Counted from the stretch's first letter, positions 1 to 8,245 are shown. The stretch is 10,738 nucleotides of DNA from Monoraphidium neglectum (GCF_000611645.1 NW_014012666.1:1-10738); one strand, 5' to 3'. A program made the numbers and translations. Notes: a model not told the origin generated them from the sequence alone.

Positions 1-25
1 CCCCAAATCCCGCCGCCCCGCCCAG

Positions 26-339
26 GCATCGTCACCACGCCCCTCGACGTGCTCAAGACGCGCCTCATGACGCAGGGCGCGTCGGGCCGCTACAAGAACC
101 TGGTCGACGCGACGCTCACCATCGCGCGCACAGAGGGCTGGGCGGCCTTCATGTCGGGCTGGCAGCCGCGCCTGATCTGGATCTCCCTCGGCGGGTTTGT
201 GTTCTTCCCCGCGCTCGAGGCGGCGAAGAAGGCGTTCGGCCCGGCCGGCGGCCTGCTGACGCCGCCAGACACCCAGTTTGTGATCGAGGAGCTCGAGGTC
301 AAGGATATCAAGAAGTCCAAGGACGCCAAGAAGAAGTGA
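26..339 (+). CDS. Mitochondrial carrier family protein, last exon (SAM-carrier-like), 5' partial
   Basis: This is the C-terminal third of a mitochondrial carrier (SLC25) protein, which exchanges a small metabolite across the inner mitochondrial membrane. The exon starts after a pyrimidine-rich stretch ending in CAG at 23-25. Its first two bases complete a codon from an unseen exon, and it ends at TGA 337-339. The third-repeat signature PLDVLKTR is at codons 40-63. A helix h6 with PRLIWISLGGFVFFPALEAAKK follows in pieces near 166-234, and the tail is Lys-rich (KDIKKSKDAKKK). The PR-x-W-I and GG-x-x-FF-x-x-LE-x-x-K pattern resembles S-adenosylmethionine carriers, which import SAM into mitochondria or plastids. 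The matrix-side motif that is usually [DE]G-x4-[WYF][KR]G reads EGWAAFMSG, so its aromatic and basic residues are replaced. Family is firm; substrate is inference because repeats 1 and 2 lie outside the window. Confidence 0.85.
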
Positions 340-567
340 TCTGGTTGGGCCTGAGCCCAACCCAGGCCGATCGACGCCGCCTGATTTGCGGGGTGCCATT
401 GGGGTGGCCGGCTGTTGGGTGCGTGACACGCTTGTTTGGTTGACTGACCTATTTCTCGGGAGGACTGCGCGCAAAATGGCCCTTTTGCTCGCCAAGGTAT
501 GGATTGGTGGCGCAAACGCAGCCGATTGCTTCACCCCGTTGACTTCTTTTGCGCACATGTCTTTGTG

Positions 568-572
568 TTACA
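568..572 (-). terminator. UGUAA poly(A) signal, membrane-protein gene
   Basis: TTACA on the + strand reads TGTAA on the - strand, about 520 bp past the stop of the 1095-2780 gene. It is the only copy in that orientation I found in the spacer. If it is used, this transcript runs past the poly(A) signal of the opposing gene, so the two 3' ends would overlap by tens of bases. Confidence 0.4.
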
Positions 573-590
573 TCGGCGCTTGAACTTATG

Positions 591-595
591 TGTAA
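591..595 (+). terminator. UGUAA poly(A) signal, carrier gene
   Basis: TGTAA on the + strand lies 252 bp past the carrier stop codon. UGUAA is the usual poly(A) signal of chlorophyte green algae, and this is the first copy downstream, so the 3' UTR probably ends near 605-615. The actual cleavage site is inference. Confidence 0.5.
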
Positions 596-639
596 TGAAA
601 CCAACCATCGCTGCAGGGTGTCAAGTTTGTGTTTTGCGT

Positions 640-666
640 GGGTGGGGCGGGGGGGGGGGAGGGGTG
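640..666 (+). repeat. G-rich tract, potential G-quadruplex
   Basis: The + strand here is almost all G, with an uninterrupted run of 11 G at 649-659 flanked by GGGG blocks on both sides. Four or more G-tracts within 27 bp is the composition expected of a G-quadruplex former. It lies about 45 bp downstream of the carrier's UGUAA signal, a position where a polymerase-pausing element could act. That role is inference. Confidence 0.5.
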
Positions 667-1094
667 AAAATGCAACCAACTTGAAAAACAGTGATATGCG
701 GCCAGGAACCTCGATTATGCGCGGCCCATACCATGTACGCCCGCTGCCAGCTCAGCATAACAAGTTTGACTCAGCACAAGCTGACCAACGCGCACCTCCC
801 CGATACAAGGCGGCACGCCGCGACAGACAGTGCGATCAAACACTCCTCGCGCCGCGGCCAGCACGCCTCGACAGCTTTCAAGTCGCCCATGCTGCGAAAA
901 GCAAGCAGCTCAGCACGAGACCACCCGGCTAGCGATGCCGCGCACGCGCCGCACTGCTGCCTGCATGATTCAGCGGTTCGCTGCCACTAGACACTGCCCC
1001 CCACCAAGTGCAAGTTAGAAAGTCCTTGTAACACACTTCCCAATGACACTCCAGCTGCTCGCCTCTCGCCACACCCCCAAGTTCGAAGTCCACC

Positions 1095-1197
1095 CTAACG
1101 CCTCTGCGAAGTCAGCGCATCGCCAGCGTCGGCCGCGCGCTCGCCGCCGCTTGCCGCCGTGCCTGCCTGCGGATCCTGCCGCTGCTGGGTCGCCGGC

Positions 1198-1269
<72 letters not shown>

Positions 1270-2780
1270 GGCTGCTGCTGCGGCTGGAAGGCCTGCGGCT
1301 GCTGCTGCTGCCACGTGCCCGCGGCGACGACGCCTGCGACAGGCGGGTACCCGGCTGAAGGGGGGTAGCCCCCATACAGCGGCGGCATTGCCTGGCTGGC
1401 AGGCGCCCCATACGGGTAGGGAGACCCATATGCGTATGGTTGCTGCTGCGCCTGCCCCGGGGGCACCGGGCCCGTCCCGCAGCCCGCCGCGCCCGCCGGT
1501 GCCGCGCCCCGCCAGCCGTACGGGCCCGGCGCCCCCGAGGGCGCGGCGGCTGCGCCGCCGGCGGCGCCTGGCTGCTGCTGCGGCGGCGGGGGCGGGTACG
1601 TTCCCCAGGTCGGCGGCACGGCCACGCCGGGCGCGGGTTCACCCACTGTAGCTGTCGTCATTGGTATGTGGTACATGGGCACGCCAGGCGCTGACGAGCC
1701 GCCGTTGAGGCCAGACTGCCGGGGCAGCGGCCGAGGGCGGCATTTTATGGCGTGGGGGGTGCGAGAGGGGCACGTGAGTTCATTCAAAGTGCAGCCGCAC
1801 TCAGGAGCAGGCAGGGGCTTGAGGCCCTGCCGCACGCTTGGTCCTGCAGCCAGCCGGACCCCGTCGCGCACCCAGCACGCCCTGCCCACCGTTTCGGCCT
1901 CTGGGTATGAGGGCCGCCCCTTCCGCTTGAACTGGAACCTGAACGCGCCGACCGCGAACGCGTGCACCACCACGAATGAGACACAGATTGCGATGCGGAT
2001 GATGTCACGGCTGACAGCCATGATTGCGAGCAGCAGGATCCAGGCCACCAGGAATCCAACATTGAGGGTGTATAGCGAACAACACGCCCGCGAGCCGGCC
2101 GCGTTCGGGAGGTCGGAATACGGCGTGCGGTAGCAGAAGCACCGCGGGTTGGGCCACTGCCACGCGACGGCGAGGCCTAACGGGAAGGGCATGGCGGGGG
2201 AGGGGATAGGAGGGTGAGGACGGGGGCATGGGCCGTCGAGCGGCGGCAACGCCGGGCGGCTCGCAGGGGGCCACTGTGCGAAGCAGGCGTGTGCAAGGCA
2301 GGAGCAGGGCGTGGGCGCCGCAGCCGCTTTACGACTCACCAAACACGGCAAAGATGATGCTGGTGAGGGCAAACGCCCCCACCCAGATGTTGGAGATGAC
2401 CTGCACGCGCAGCAGCACGGCGGGCCACGCACACGTCAGCATGCAGCGCGTGGCGCGGATCGCACCAGGTGCACGGTACTAAGCACCTGGATGTCAGCAT
2501 GGTCACGCATGCACCGCCGCGGCGACGGTGAGGTGCATGCGCGACGGTCGGAGGCATGCAACCGCACGGCGATGTGCAAGCAGCGAGACGCGAGCGGCAC
2601 GCCCGCACGGGGCGGCACAGCTCTTGCACGGTGTTGCTTGCTCACGTTTGCGATGTTGACCGTCCCAAAATCATTTATGGGATAAACATCGTCGGTGACG
2701 TATGTCTCCACCGTCTGCCCGTGCGCAAAAGGCAGCAGGAGCACTCCCAAGAGGAGCGCCAAGCCCCGGTGATCCGCCAT
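1095..2780 (-). CDS. Signal-peptide, three-helix membrane protein with Pro/Gln/Gly/Tyr-rich tail (unrecognised family)
   Basis: Exons on the - strand: 2780-2646, 2478-2340, 2176-1890 and 1715-1095. They join in frame to 393 residues. Donors are GTGAGC, GTGAGT and GTGGGC; acceptors are TTAG, TTAG and GCAG. The start ATG (2780-2778) opens a clear secretory signal, MADHRGLALLLGVLLLPFAHG. Predicted membrane helices lie at about residues 72-97, 126-147 and 150-172. A loop between the first two carries Cys 104, 106, 123 and 124, and Cys 57 and 61 precede the first helix. A basic patch (KRKGR) after the third helix suggests the tail is cytosolic. Residues 188-393 are low in complexity: PYG and YPP repeats (such as YGSPYPYGAP and YGGYPPSAGYPP), then poly-Gln. 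I do not recognise the family. The layout suggests a plasma- or endomembrane tetraspan-like protein with a disordered protein-binding tail, but function is unknown. The last intron (1889-1716) is stop-free and a multiple of three, so it could instead be coding. Confidence 0.75.
1200..1268 (-). repeat. (CAG)23 trinucleotide repeat encoding poly-Gln
   Basis: There are 23 perfect CTG units on the + strand, which are CAG codons for Gln 337-359 in the tail of the - strand membrane protein. No CAA interruption occurs. Further short Gln runs on its N-terminal side (QQQQPQ, QQQPQ) show that it expanded within an already Gln-rich region. Pure CAG/CTG tracts of this length tend to be polymorphic through replication slippage. 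Confidence 0.95.
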
Positions 2781-4651
2781 GACGCACTTCCTAGATGTGT
2801 GCTAGTACTATGATACGAAGTTACGCGTCGCTTGCCCTGCAACAGGTTTGTTCGGCCCTGCACTTAGAAAACGCAGCTGCCAGCTCCCTTGATGAGCGGA
2901 AGCCACACATACATTGCTGCGGTGGACAGAACCTCGCTGGCAGTGTGCACAGGAAGCGCGCAAAGCACGCTGATGCGCACGCACGGCCACATGCATCAGG
3001 TCGTCACAGTGATGATGCCAGGCCCTGGGTCAGGCATCGATTGATCGGGCCACTTGCGTGCCCCTGCTTGTGCCCTAGATGCGTGCACGACACCCTAGTC
3101 TGCAATGTTGAATGTGAGAGCGCCATGGCTGCGCCTTCAGCCATACACTGCTGAATTGTTTTGGTTTGGGCGGTCAACCTTGCTTAGTCAAACCTTACTA
3201 CCCTGCAGAGCCGTCGTGCAAATGGCCGACTTTGGTAACCAGCTGTTTGAATGGGGCCAACTTAACTCTTGGTGGACGCTTGGCAGCGAGATGTGGAGCA
3301 TGTCTGTGAATTTGCTCGGTTAGCAGGGAAGTGTAGCATAATGTAACGCCCGACAAGGTCCTGGGCCTGATCAAAAGGGCCCCTTGTTCGTGGCAACCCA
3401 CAACACACTTTTGCATCCCCCGGTCCTGAAACCTTCAGTGCAAGCAAATTCACTACAGCCCCTTGTTACGCACCCAGGCACAGCAATATACTCAAGCCCA
3501 ACCCGTGCGTCTGCGTCCTGCACCCACTGCTGCGCTCTAATGTCTGGGAAGGAACTTTGACCCTCCTTGATATGTGAAGCAGTGCAAGACGGGCACGCGG
3601 GGCTGTACACAGAACGCGCAGGAGGTGCAATCGGCTCTCTTGGCGTGTTGACTGTTGCAAAGCGGTGATATGCAGCGCCAGCGGTGATGCATTTGAATGG
3701 TGCACGAAGAAGAGAAAAGTTGCGCAGGTCGCTGTGGCGCATTGGAAACACGCTGTGCTGTGCACTGTATGCGGCACTGGCGCCCTGTGCCTGGCGAGCA
3801 GGCTCACACTGGCATGAAAGCCGCCGGCTCGCTTGACTCTGCGCCACTGCCTTGACTAACTCCACCAGTTAGTCTCTGGGCAGCCAGGCAGCATTACTGG
3901 ATTCGTGACCATTCATGGAAGGGACACAGTGTAGATGTTTGGTGAAGAAATTTGCCGTTACGGCCAATTGCATTTGCATTTGTTTGGTCAGTTACGCACT
4001 GTGCTGGACGGCGGTTCACTGCCCAAACGTTGCCTGGCAAGCCCGATTAGTGGCCGTCACCAGGCCACGTCGCAAAAAGGCTTTTTGCACTGCACCTGGC
4101 CGCGGCCTCTCCAGATGACAGCAGGCACCAGCAGGTGCAGGCCGCAGTGTGCTTGGCGCCTAGGGGCCACATGGGGCGAGCGCCACCTTCTCTGCGGCCT
4201 GTGCCTGCTTGCCCCTGCAGGGGGAAGACCTCGGGTGCGCTTTTGCACCCCGCTTGGTGCTTCGTGTCAGGGTGCCATACTGAGGGCCCAACAACTCGCA
4301 ACATCTGAGCCAGGGGGGTTGTGCCACAGGCTAGGGGAGGGCCAGGGTGCTGTCGAGAGCAGTCACCGGGTGACACCAGCGGTGCTTGACTGGTACTCCG
4401 CAGTACTCGCAGGCCATTCCAGGCAGGGCGCCGCCCTATCGCCGAAAAGGATAGTGCATCAGGTGCGCATGACTCTTGAACTACCTTTCACATCAGTGCG
4501 CCCTCCACAGGAGACGCAATTCAGAGATCGCTCACCCTCTGACGGCCGCCCTGTTCACACCGATCTTATCCAGTGGCTTCCAGCCCATCGAGGCAGTCTT
4601 TTTGATTTTCTCTCTTTCTTGCCGACCAGCTGCGCAAAACAGCTTCGGTCA
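2781..4651. other. Divergent intergenic region upstream of genes 2 and 3
   Basis: This 1.87-kb spacer separates the start codons of the membrane protein (-) and the ZIP transporter (+), so it should carry both promoters and 5' UTRs. It is visibly less GC-rich than the exons. Open frames inside it (for example 3371-3865 on - and 3935 onward on +) have no recognisable domains and little third-position GC bias, so I do not call them genes. I found no convincing TATA box. The one candidate regulatory element is the GTAC pair at 4393-4406. A 5' non-coding exon for either gene cannot be excluded. Confidence 0.5.
4393..4408 (+). promoter_or_regulatory. Paired GTAC cores (possible SBP/CRR1-type metal-response element)
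   Basis: The hexamer GTACTC occurs twice with starts exactly 10 bp apart (4393 and 4403), about 250 bp upstream of the ZIP start codon. In Chlamydomonas, GTAC is the core of the copper-response element bound by the SBP-domain regulator CRR1, which also affects zinc homeostasis. One-helical-turn spacing upstream of a metal transporter is suggestive. Single GTAC sites are common by chance (others in this spacer at about 2805 and 3605), so this is a candidate only. Confidence 0.3.
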
Positions 4652-7336
4652 ATGGCGTCTGCCATGGTGACTGCACGCCGCCTGCTCCTTGGCCTCAACC
4701 ACGTGACGAACTCTCATGCCCACGAGGCTGATGCTGACCATGCCATGCATGAGGCTGACCATGAGGTCCATGAGAGGTGCGGGTCCCACCGCTCACCCCC
4801 CTTTCCACCACCGGCATCCACTGTGTTGGTGCCGCCGCCGGCCTACCGCTTCTGGATGCTTGCGATTGGTGACCTGAGGCATCCCGCGCGCATTGCCACT
4901 CAAAGCCCATGCAGTGCCCATTGATGCCCAACATCTAACACACAACCTGCCCGCCGTCAACCAACCGCAGCACCCTGGACGTGCGCATTGCCGCCATCTT
5001 CGCCATCGCCGCCGGCGCGCTGCTGTGCGGCCTGCCGCCCCTGTTCCTGCGCGCGTTCCAGAGCCCCGACTCGCCGGTGGCGCGCGGCGCGCGCGCCTTC
5101 AGCGGAGGCATCATCCTGGCCCTGGCACTGGTGCGCATTGCCTCGCCCCTGTGCCGCAGGAATGCGCGTGCACTGGCGCGTGCAGCCGCCGCCCGCGCTG
5201 AGCAAGCGCTTGCCCCTCCCACAAAGACTGGCCGGCAAAGCTCCGCAGCGCCGCGAGGCCAGCGCCAGTCCCTTGCGTGCAAGTCTCCTCCAGCTTGTCA
5301 CTCCATCATTTGGGCAGCGCTTGATGGCACAGTCCTCGCGCGTGCGCCCGCGCCTTGCACTCTTATGACTGGTGCGTTGATAAGATTACAGCAGGGACAA
5401 CTTTCTCGACCTGGCCCCACAAGCAGCACAATTTCCACCCTCAAACGCTTCATCCTGGACACCATGGTCACCACAAACGGCGCCACCCCCACCCGCCAGA
5501 TCCACATCGTCCCTGAGGCGGTCATGGAGTTGTCCGAGGTTGTCAGCTACCCCATTGGGGGCATCACCGTTCTGGGCGGCATCCTCGTGATGATCATCCT
5601 GGAGAGCTCCCTCACTGCCCTTTGGTCACCCAAGGTGCGATGGTTGTATGGGGTCGTTTCCTTTATTGTGTGTAGGCAGTCCATCCATCCTAAACCTGCG
5701 GCAACCCCTGAACGTTTCGCGGAGCTGGCATGACTGCAGCATGCCTCGCGGGCTTGCGGTGCTGCCCGGAGCTCCTATCCAGGTCCCAACGTATGCAAGT
5801 ACTGACTCGAAGCACCACACACAATCAACAACATGATTCAGGGTGACCAGGTACACAGCAACCACCACCACCATAACGACATGGAAGCTTCCATCAAGGA
5901 CACCGCTACCCACAAGGACACGGACGCCGCCGCCCCCGACGCTGCGGCCGCCCACCCGCCCGCCGCACACGCACACGCGTGCACGAGCAGCCTCACCGCG
6001 CAGCGCTGGCTGGGGCCTGGCGGCGCTGGGTCGGCCATGGCCGGGGTGAGGGCGTACGTCACTGCTTACACAATGGAGCTGGGCTGCATCTTCCACAGGT
6101 GGGCGCCACTCTGCCAGCCGCGCGTAGCGCGAGACAACCTGCCATCACCAGCGGCCTTGCGTGCGGGCATGTTGGCGCATGCGCGTTGCTTTGTCCCAAG
6201 TACACCTGGTTGCTGCCTGGGCCAGCGGCGCTGAGGTCTGCAACAGCAAAGTTGTCATGGCAGCCCCCCTTGAGGGGTCACCCACCCTCAATCTTCTCCC
6301 TGCCTGCGCGCGAGCCCACCAGCTCCCGCAGACAAGCACATCCAAGCATGCGCCCACACACGCGTGCAAGCACGCACACTCGCACATATACACACACATA
6401 CTCACCAATATGCCATGTCCTCGTTTGTGCCGCAGTGTGATCATCGGTGTAGGTGTCGGTGTCATCACCGAGGACCGGCACCTTGTTATCGTGCTCCTGG
6501 TGAGTGGTTGCGTGAGTGAGGGGCGGGGGTGGAGCTGGAGCTGTGTGTTTGTCCACAGCGCCAGCCAAACATGTGTGAGTCAAAGGTATTTGTGGGCGTG
6601 TTAGGGTGAGGGTCTAGGGGGTCCTGGCTGCCAAGTCGCCCAATTCACGCTCTACTCACCAACCGATAATCAACCCCGTTTTGTGCTCTTTGGAACCGCA
6701 CCTACGGCCTGCCCCGCTGATCTACTGCCCTTCCTCCAACCCTTGCCCCGCTCGCAGGTAGCCCTCGTCATCCACCAGGGCCTGGAGGGCCTGTCCCTTG
6801 GCACCGTCCTCGCCCTCACCCCTTTCTCCAAGGTCAAGAAGGTCATCATGGTGGCCATGTACGCGGTCACCACCAGCATCGGCATCGCCATCGGCATCGG
6901 GCTGGCCTCGACGTACGACCACAACAGCGTGGCGTCCAAGGTTGTGCAGGGCACGCTCAACGGCGTCTCCGGCGGCATGCTCATGTGAGTGCGACGCCCT
7001 GCCTTGGCGGGAAACACTTGCAAGCCCGGCGCTTGACATGCGGCAGCCGCAACCAACTCTGCGTGCAGGTTGGACCCGCGCTCTGACGGACTTGGAGCTT
7101 GGCAGGCCTGTTTACGTCCCTTGCTGACCCGGTTTCCTCCCTGTATTCAACGGCTGACACACGTCACAAACTCTCTTGATTCATCGGCCCCTCGCAGTTA
7201 CATCTCCCTGCTGCAGCTTATTGCTGAGGAGTTCTCCCGCGCCGATCTGCTCAGCCACACGCGGCTGCGCCTCGGCCTAACGTCGGGCCTGCTCTTGGGC
7301 GCCGCCTGCATGGCCGTCCTCGCCATCTGGTCGTGA
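4652..7336 (+). CDS. ZIP-family zinc/iron transporter (seven exons, complete)
   Basis: Exons: 4652-4776, 4971-5130, 5500-5634, 5842-6098, 6436-6499, 6758-6984 and 7198-7336. They join in frame to 368 residues. The protein is a divalent-metal importer of the plant/algal ZIP type, moving Zn or Fe into the cytosol across the plasma membrane or out of a compartment. Eight helices fit the family: about 46-68, 80-99, 114-136, 209-235, 242-267, 276-297, 308-331 and 349-366. The metal-site signatures are in TM4 (ELGCIFHSVIIG; H225, S226, G230) and TM5 (HQGLEGLSLG; H253, Q254, E257, G258). TM2 ends in HIVPEA, where HMLPDA is usual. Two His-rich segments are present: the N-terminus (HAHEADADHAMHEADHEVHE, 24-41 region) and the TM3-TM4 loop (HSNHHHHND at 145-153, then HPPAAHAHAC). 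Each splice restores a family-conserved segment, for example the AG|T junction making S226. The ATG at 4664 (GCCATGG) has better context than the one at 4652 and may be the true start, giving 364 residues. Confidence 0.92.
5131..5499 (+). other. Stop-free 3n intron (possible exitron) in the ZIP gene
   Basis: This 369-bp interval is called an intron because removing it joins LALAL to IHIVPEAV, the normal ZIP TM2 sequence, and because it has a GTGCGC donor and CCAG acceptor. It is exactly 123 codons and contains no stop in the transporter frame, so a retained copy would be translated as an in-frame insertion next to TM2. The insertion shows no ZIP-like sequence. Confidence 0.6.
6336..6412 (+). 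repeat. CA-rich imperfect microsatellite in ZIP intron
   Basis: An irregular CA/CG-alternating tract, including CACACACG and ATACACACACATA, lies within the fourth intron of the ZIP gene, just upstream of its acceptor at 6435. It is simple-sequence DNA and partly serves as the pyrimidine/A-rich stretch before the splice site. No coding role is seen. Confidence 0.6.
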
Positions 7337-7979
7337 TCCCAATGCGCAAGCTTGCTGCTCTAGGCGGCAGTCAATGTTGTGGGGACGCGATGTGCGCAAG
7401 CATGCACTCTGTTTGGCCCCGATGCGCGCCACCCTGCCGACGCTGGGTGCACACAGCCTGCTCATCCCCCCTGGCGTCGATTTCCGTTGCCTGCTTAGAG
7501 CAATGGCGGGAAATGGCGGCTCACACGCCCACTGGCTAGCCAAAACGGCTAGTGTTGTTGGTCTCTTATCCATGGCCTACTTTTCACGCCCATTGCATAA
7601 CGTGTGCCAAGCAGGCATCTGCATGCGCCCCCCCGACACTCTTGGCTGCAGCGACTTATTTGGTGCATACGCACAAACCCAACCGCTTATAACAAACAAA
7701 ACCGGGGCCAAGATCCCTTTCACTTGCCCAGGGGAAGCTGCTCTGGCATCCAACCACTCTCGCAGCAACCACCATGCATTGCTGCTGCCACTTGGACGCT
7801 CCCTGCGCCCAGGGCGCGTGTGCAGCTCCCGCGCGCGTCGCTGGCTGCGAGCGAGCTGCACTTTGACTGCATTGATACTTCTCACGGCTCCTCCCATGCG
7901 TGGTTCATCGTGGTACAAACCCTTGGCCATCACCTACGCCCCTGCTTTCCAGTGATGCTGCCCGGGGCGTGAAAGGGGG

Positions 7980-7984
7980 TTACA
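7980..7984 (-). terminator. UGUAA poly(A) signal (distal), helicase gene
   Basis: This second - strand TGTAA lies about 290 bp past the helicase stop. The more typical 3' UTR length makes it a plausible main signal. A transcript reaching it would be antisense to the last 100 bases or so of the ZIP 3' UTR. Confidence 0.35.
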
Positions 7985-8095
7985 CAGGGCCAATAGCCTG
8001 CAAAATGCCTACCCTAAACTGTGCTGCTGCCCTCGCTCCAAAAAATACTGGGAGCAGTTGCATTGCTGCATGCAATCCCTCCTGCCGCGGGTGCA

Positions 8096-8100
8096 TGTAA
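8096..8100 (+). terminator. UGUAA poly(A) signal, ZIP gene
   Basis: This is the only + strand TGTAA I found downstream of the ZIP stop, 760 bp away. That implies a 3' UTR of nearly 0.8 kb, long but within the range seen in green algae. Use of this signal is inference. Confidence 0.4.
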
Positions 8101-8184
8101 CGAATCTGTTCTAAGTGCAGACGACCCAGCTTCCTAGGGTGACCCTGCCTGCATCAAGCTGTGTCGCGCCGCCGCAGCGCCCTG

Positions 8185-8216
8185 CCCCTCACCCCCTCAC
8201 CAGCGGGGGTGAGGGG
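8185..8216. repeat. Perfect 12-bp inverted repeat with 8-nt loop
   Basis: The arm CCCCTCACCCCC (8185-8196) is exactly complementary to GGGGGTGAGGGG (8205-8216), with the loop TCACCAGC between. The all-but-two G/C stem would be very stable as RNA or as a DNA cruciform. It lies between the two convergent 3' ends, where it could block read-through. That role is inference. Confidence 0.75.
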
Positions 8217-8245
8217 GGTGGGCATGAACAAACCAGCCGTGTGTG

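Larger units (their letters stand above)
340..1094. other. Convergent intergenic region / 3' UTRs of genes 1 and 2
   Basis: This 755-bp stretch lies between the stop of the + strand carrier and the stop of the - strand membrane protein. I see no gene in it. Open frames on both strands are short, overlap one another and show no family resemblance or coding-like third-position bias. It holds oppositely oriented UGUAA poly(A) signals at 568-595 and a long G run at 640-665. A further + strand TGTAA lies at 1027-1031. Most of the interval is probably the two 3' UTRs. Confidence 0.6.

Noticed and set aside
90..515. 141-codon open frame on -, antisense to the carrier exon
   Set aside because: It overlaps the well-supported carrier exon on the other strand, and its product has no recognisable features.
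1076..1092. tRNA T-loop-like GTTCGAA
   Set aside because: The flanking bases cannot form a T-stem, and no acceptor or anticodon arm can be drawn around it.
1043..1651. Open frame on + with poly-Ala, and an overlapping one with poly-Cys
   Set aside because: They are other-frame readings of the CTG/CAG tract and GC-rich DNA antisense to the membrane protein's tail. The - strand frame joins to a signal peptide and membrane helices by good splice sites.
2812..2824. loxP-like arm (ATACGAAGTTA core)
   Set aside because: Only one arm is present. The 13 bp at the required 8-bp spacing upstream do not match the other arm, so this is a chance half-site next to the gene 2 start.
3371..3865. 164-codon open frame on - in the divergent spacer
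   Set aside because: No domain, weak codon bias, an overlapping open frame in another phase, and no partner exons that I could find.
6145..6604. Overlapping open frames on both strands in the fourth and fifth ZIP introns
   Set aside because: They arise from CA/TG simple sequence. The + strand one crosses the TM4 exon in the wrong frame.
7531..7554. Palindromic GGCTAGCC with a nearby CGGCTAGT
   Set aside because: The palindrome is only 8 bp and the extended inverted repeat is imperfect. No transposon ends or target duplication were seen.
7374..7955. 193-codon open frame on + downstream of the ZIP gene
   Set aside because: It lies in the probable 3' UTR, overlaps a similar-length - strand frame, and has no recognisable motif or exon-like third-position GC.
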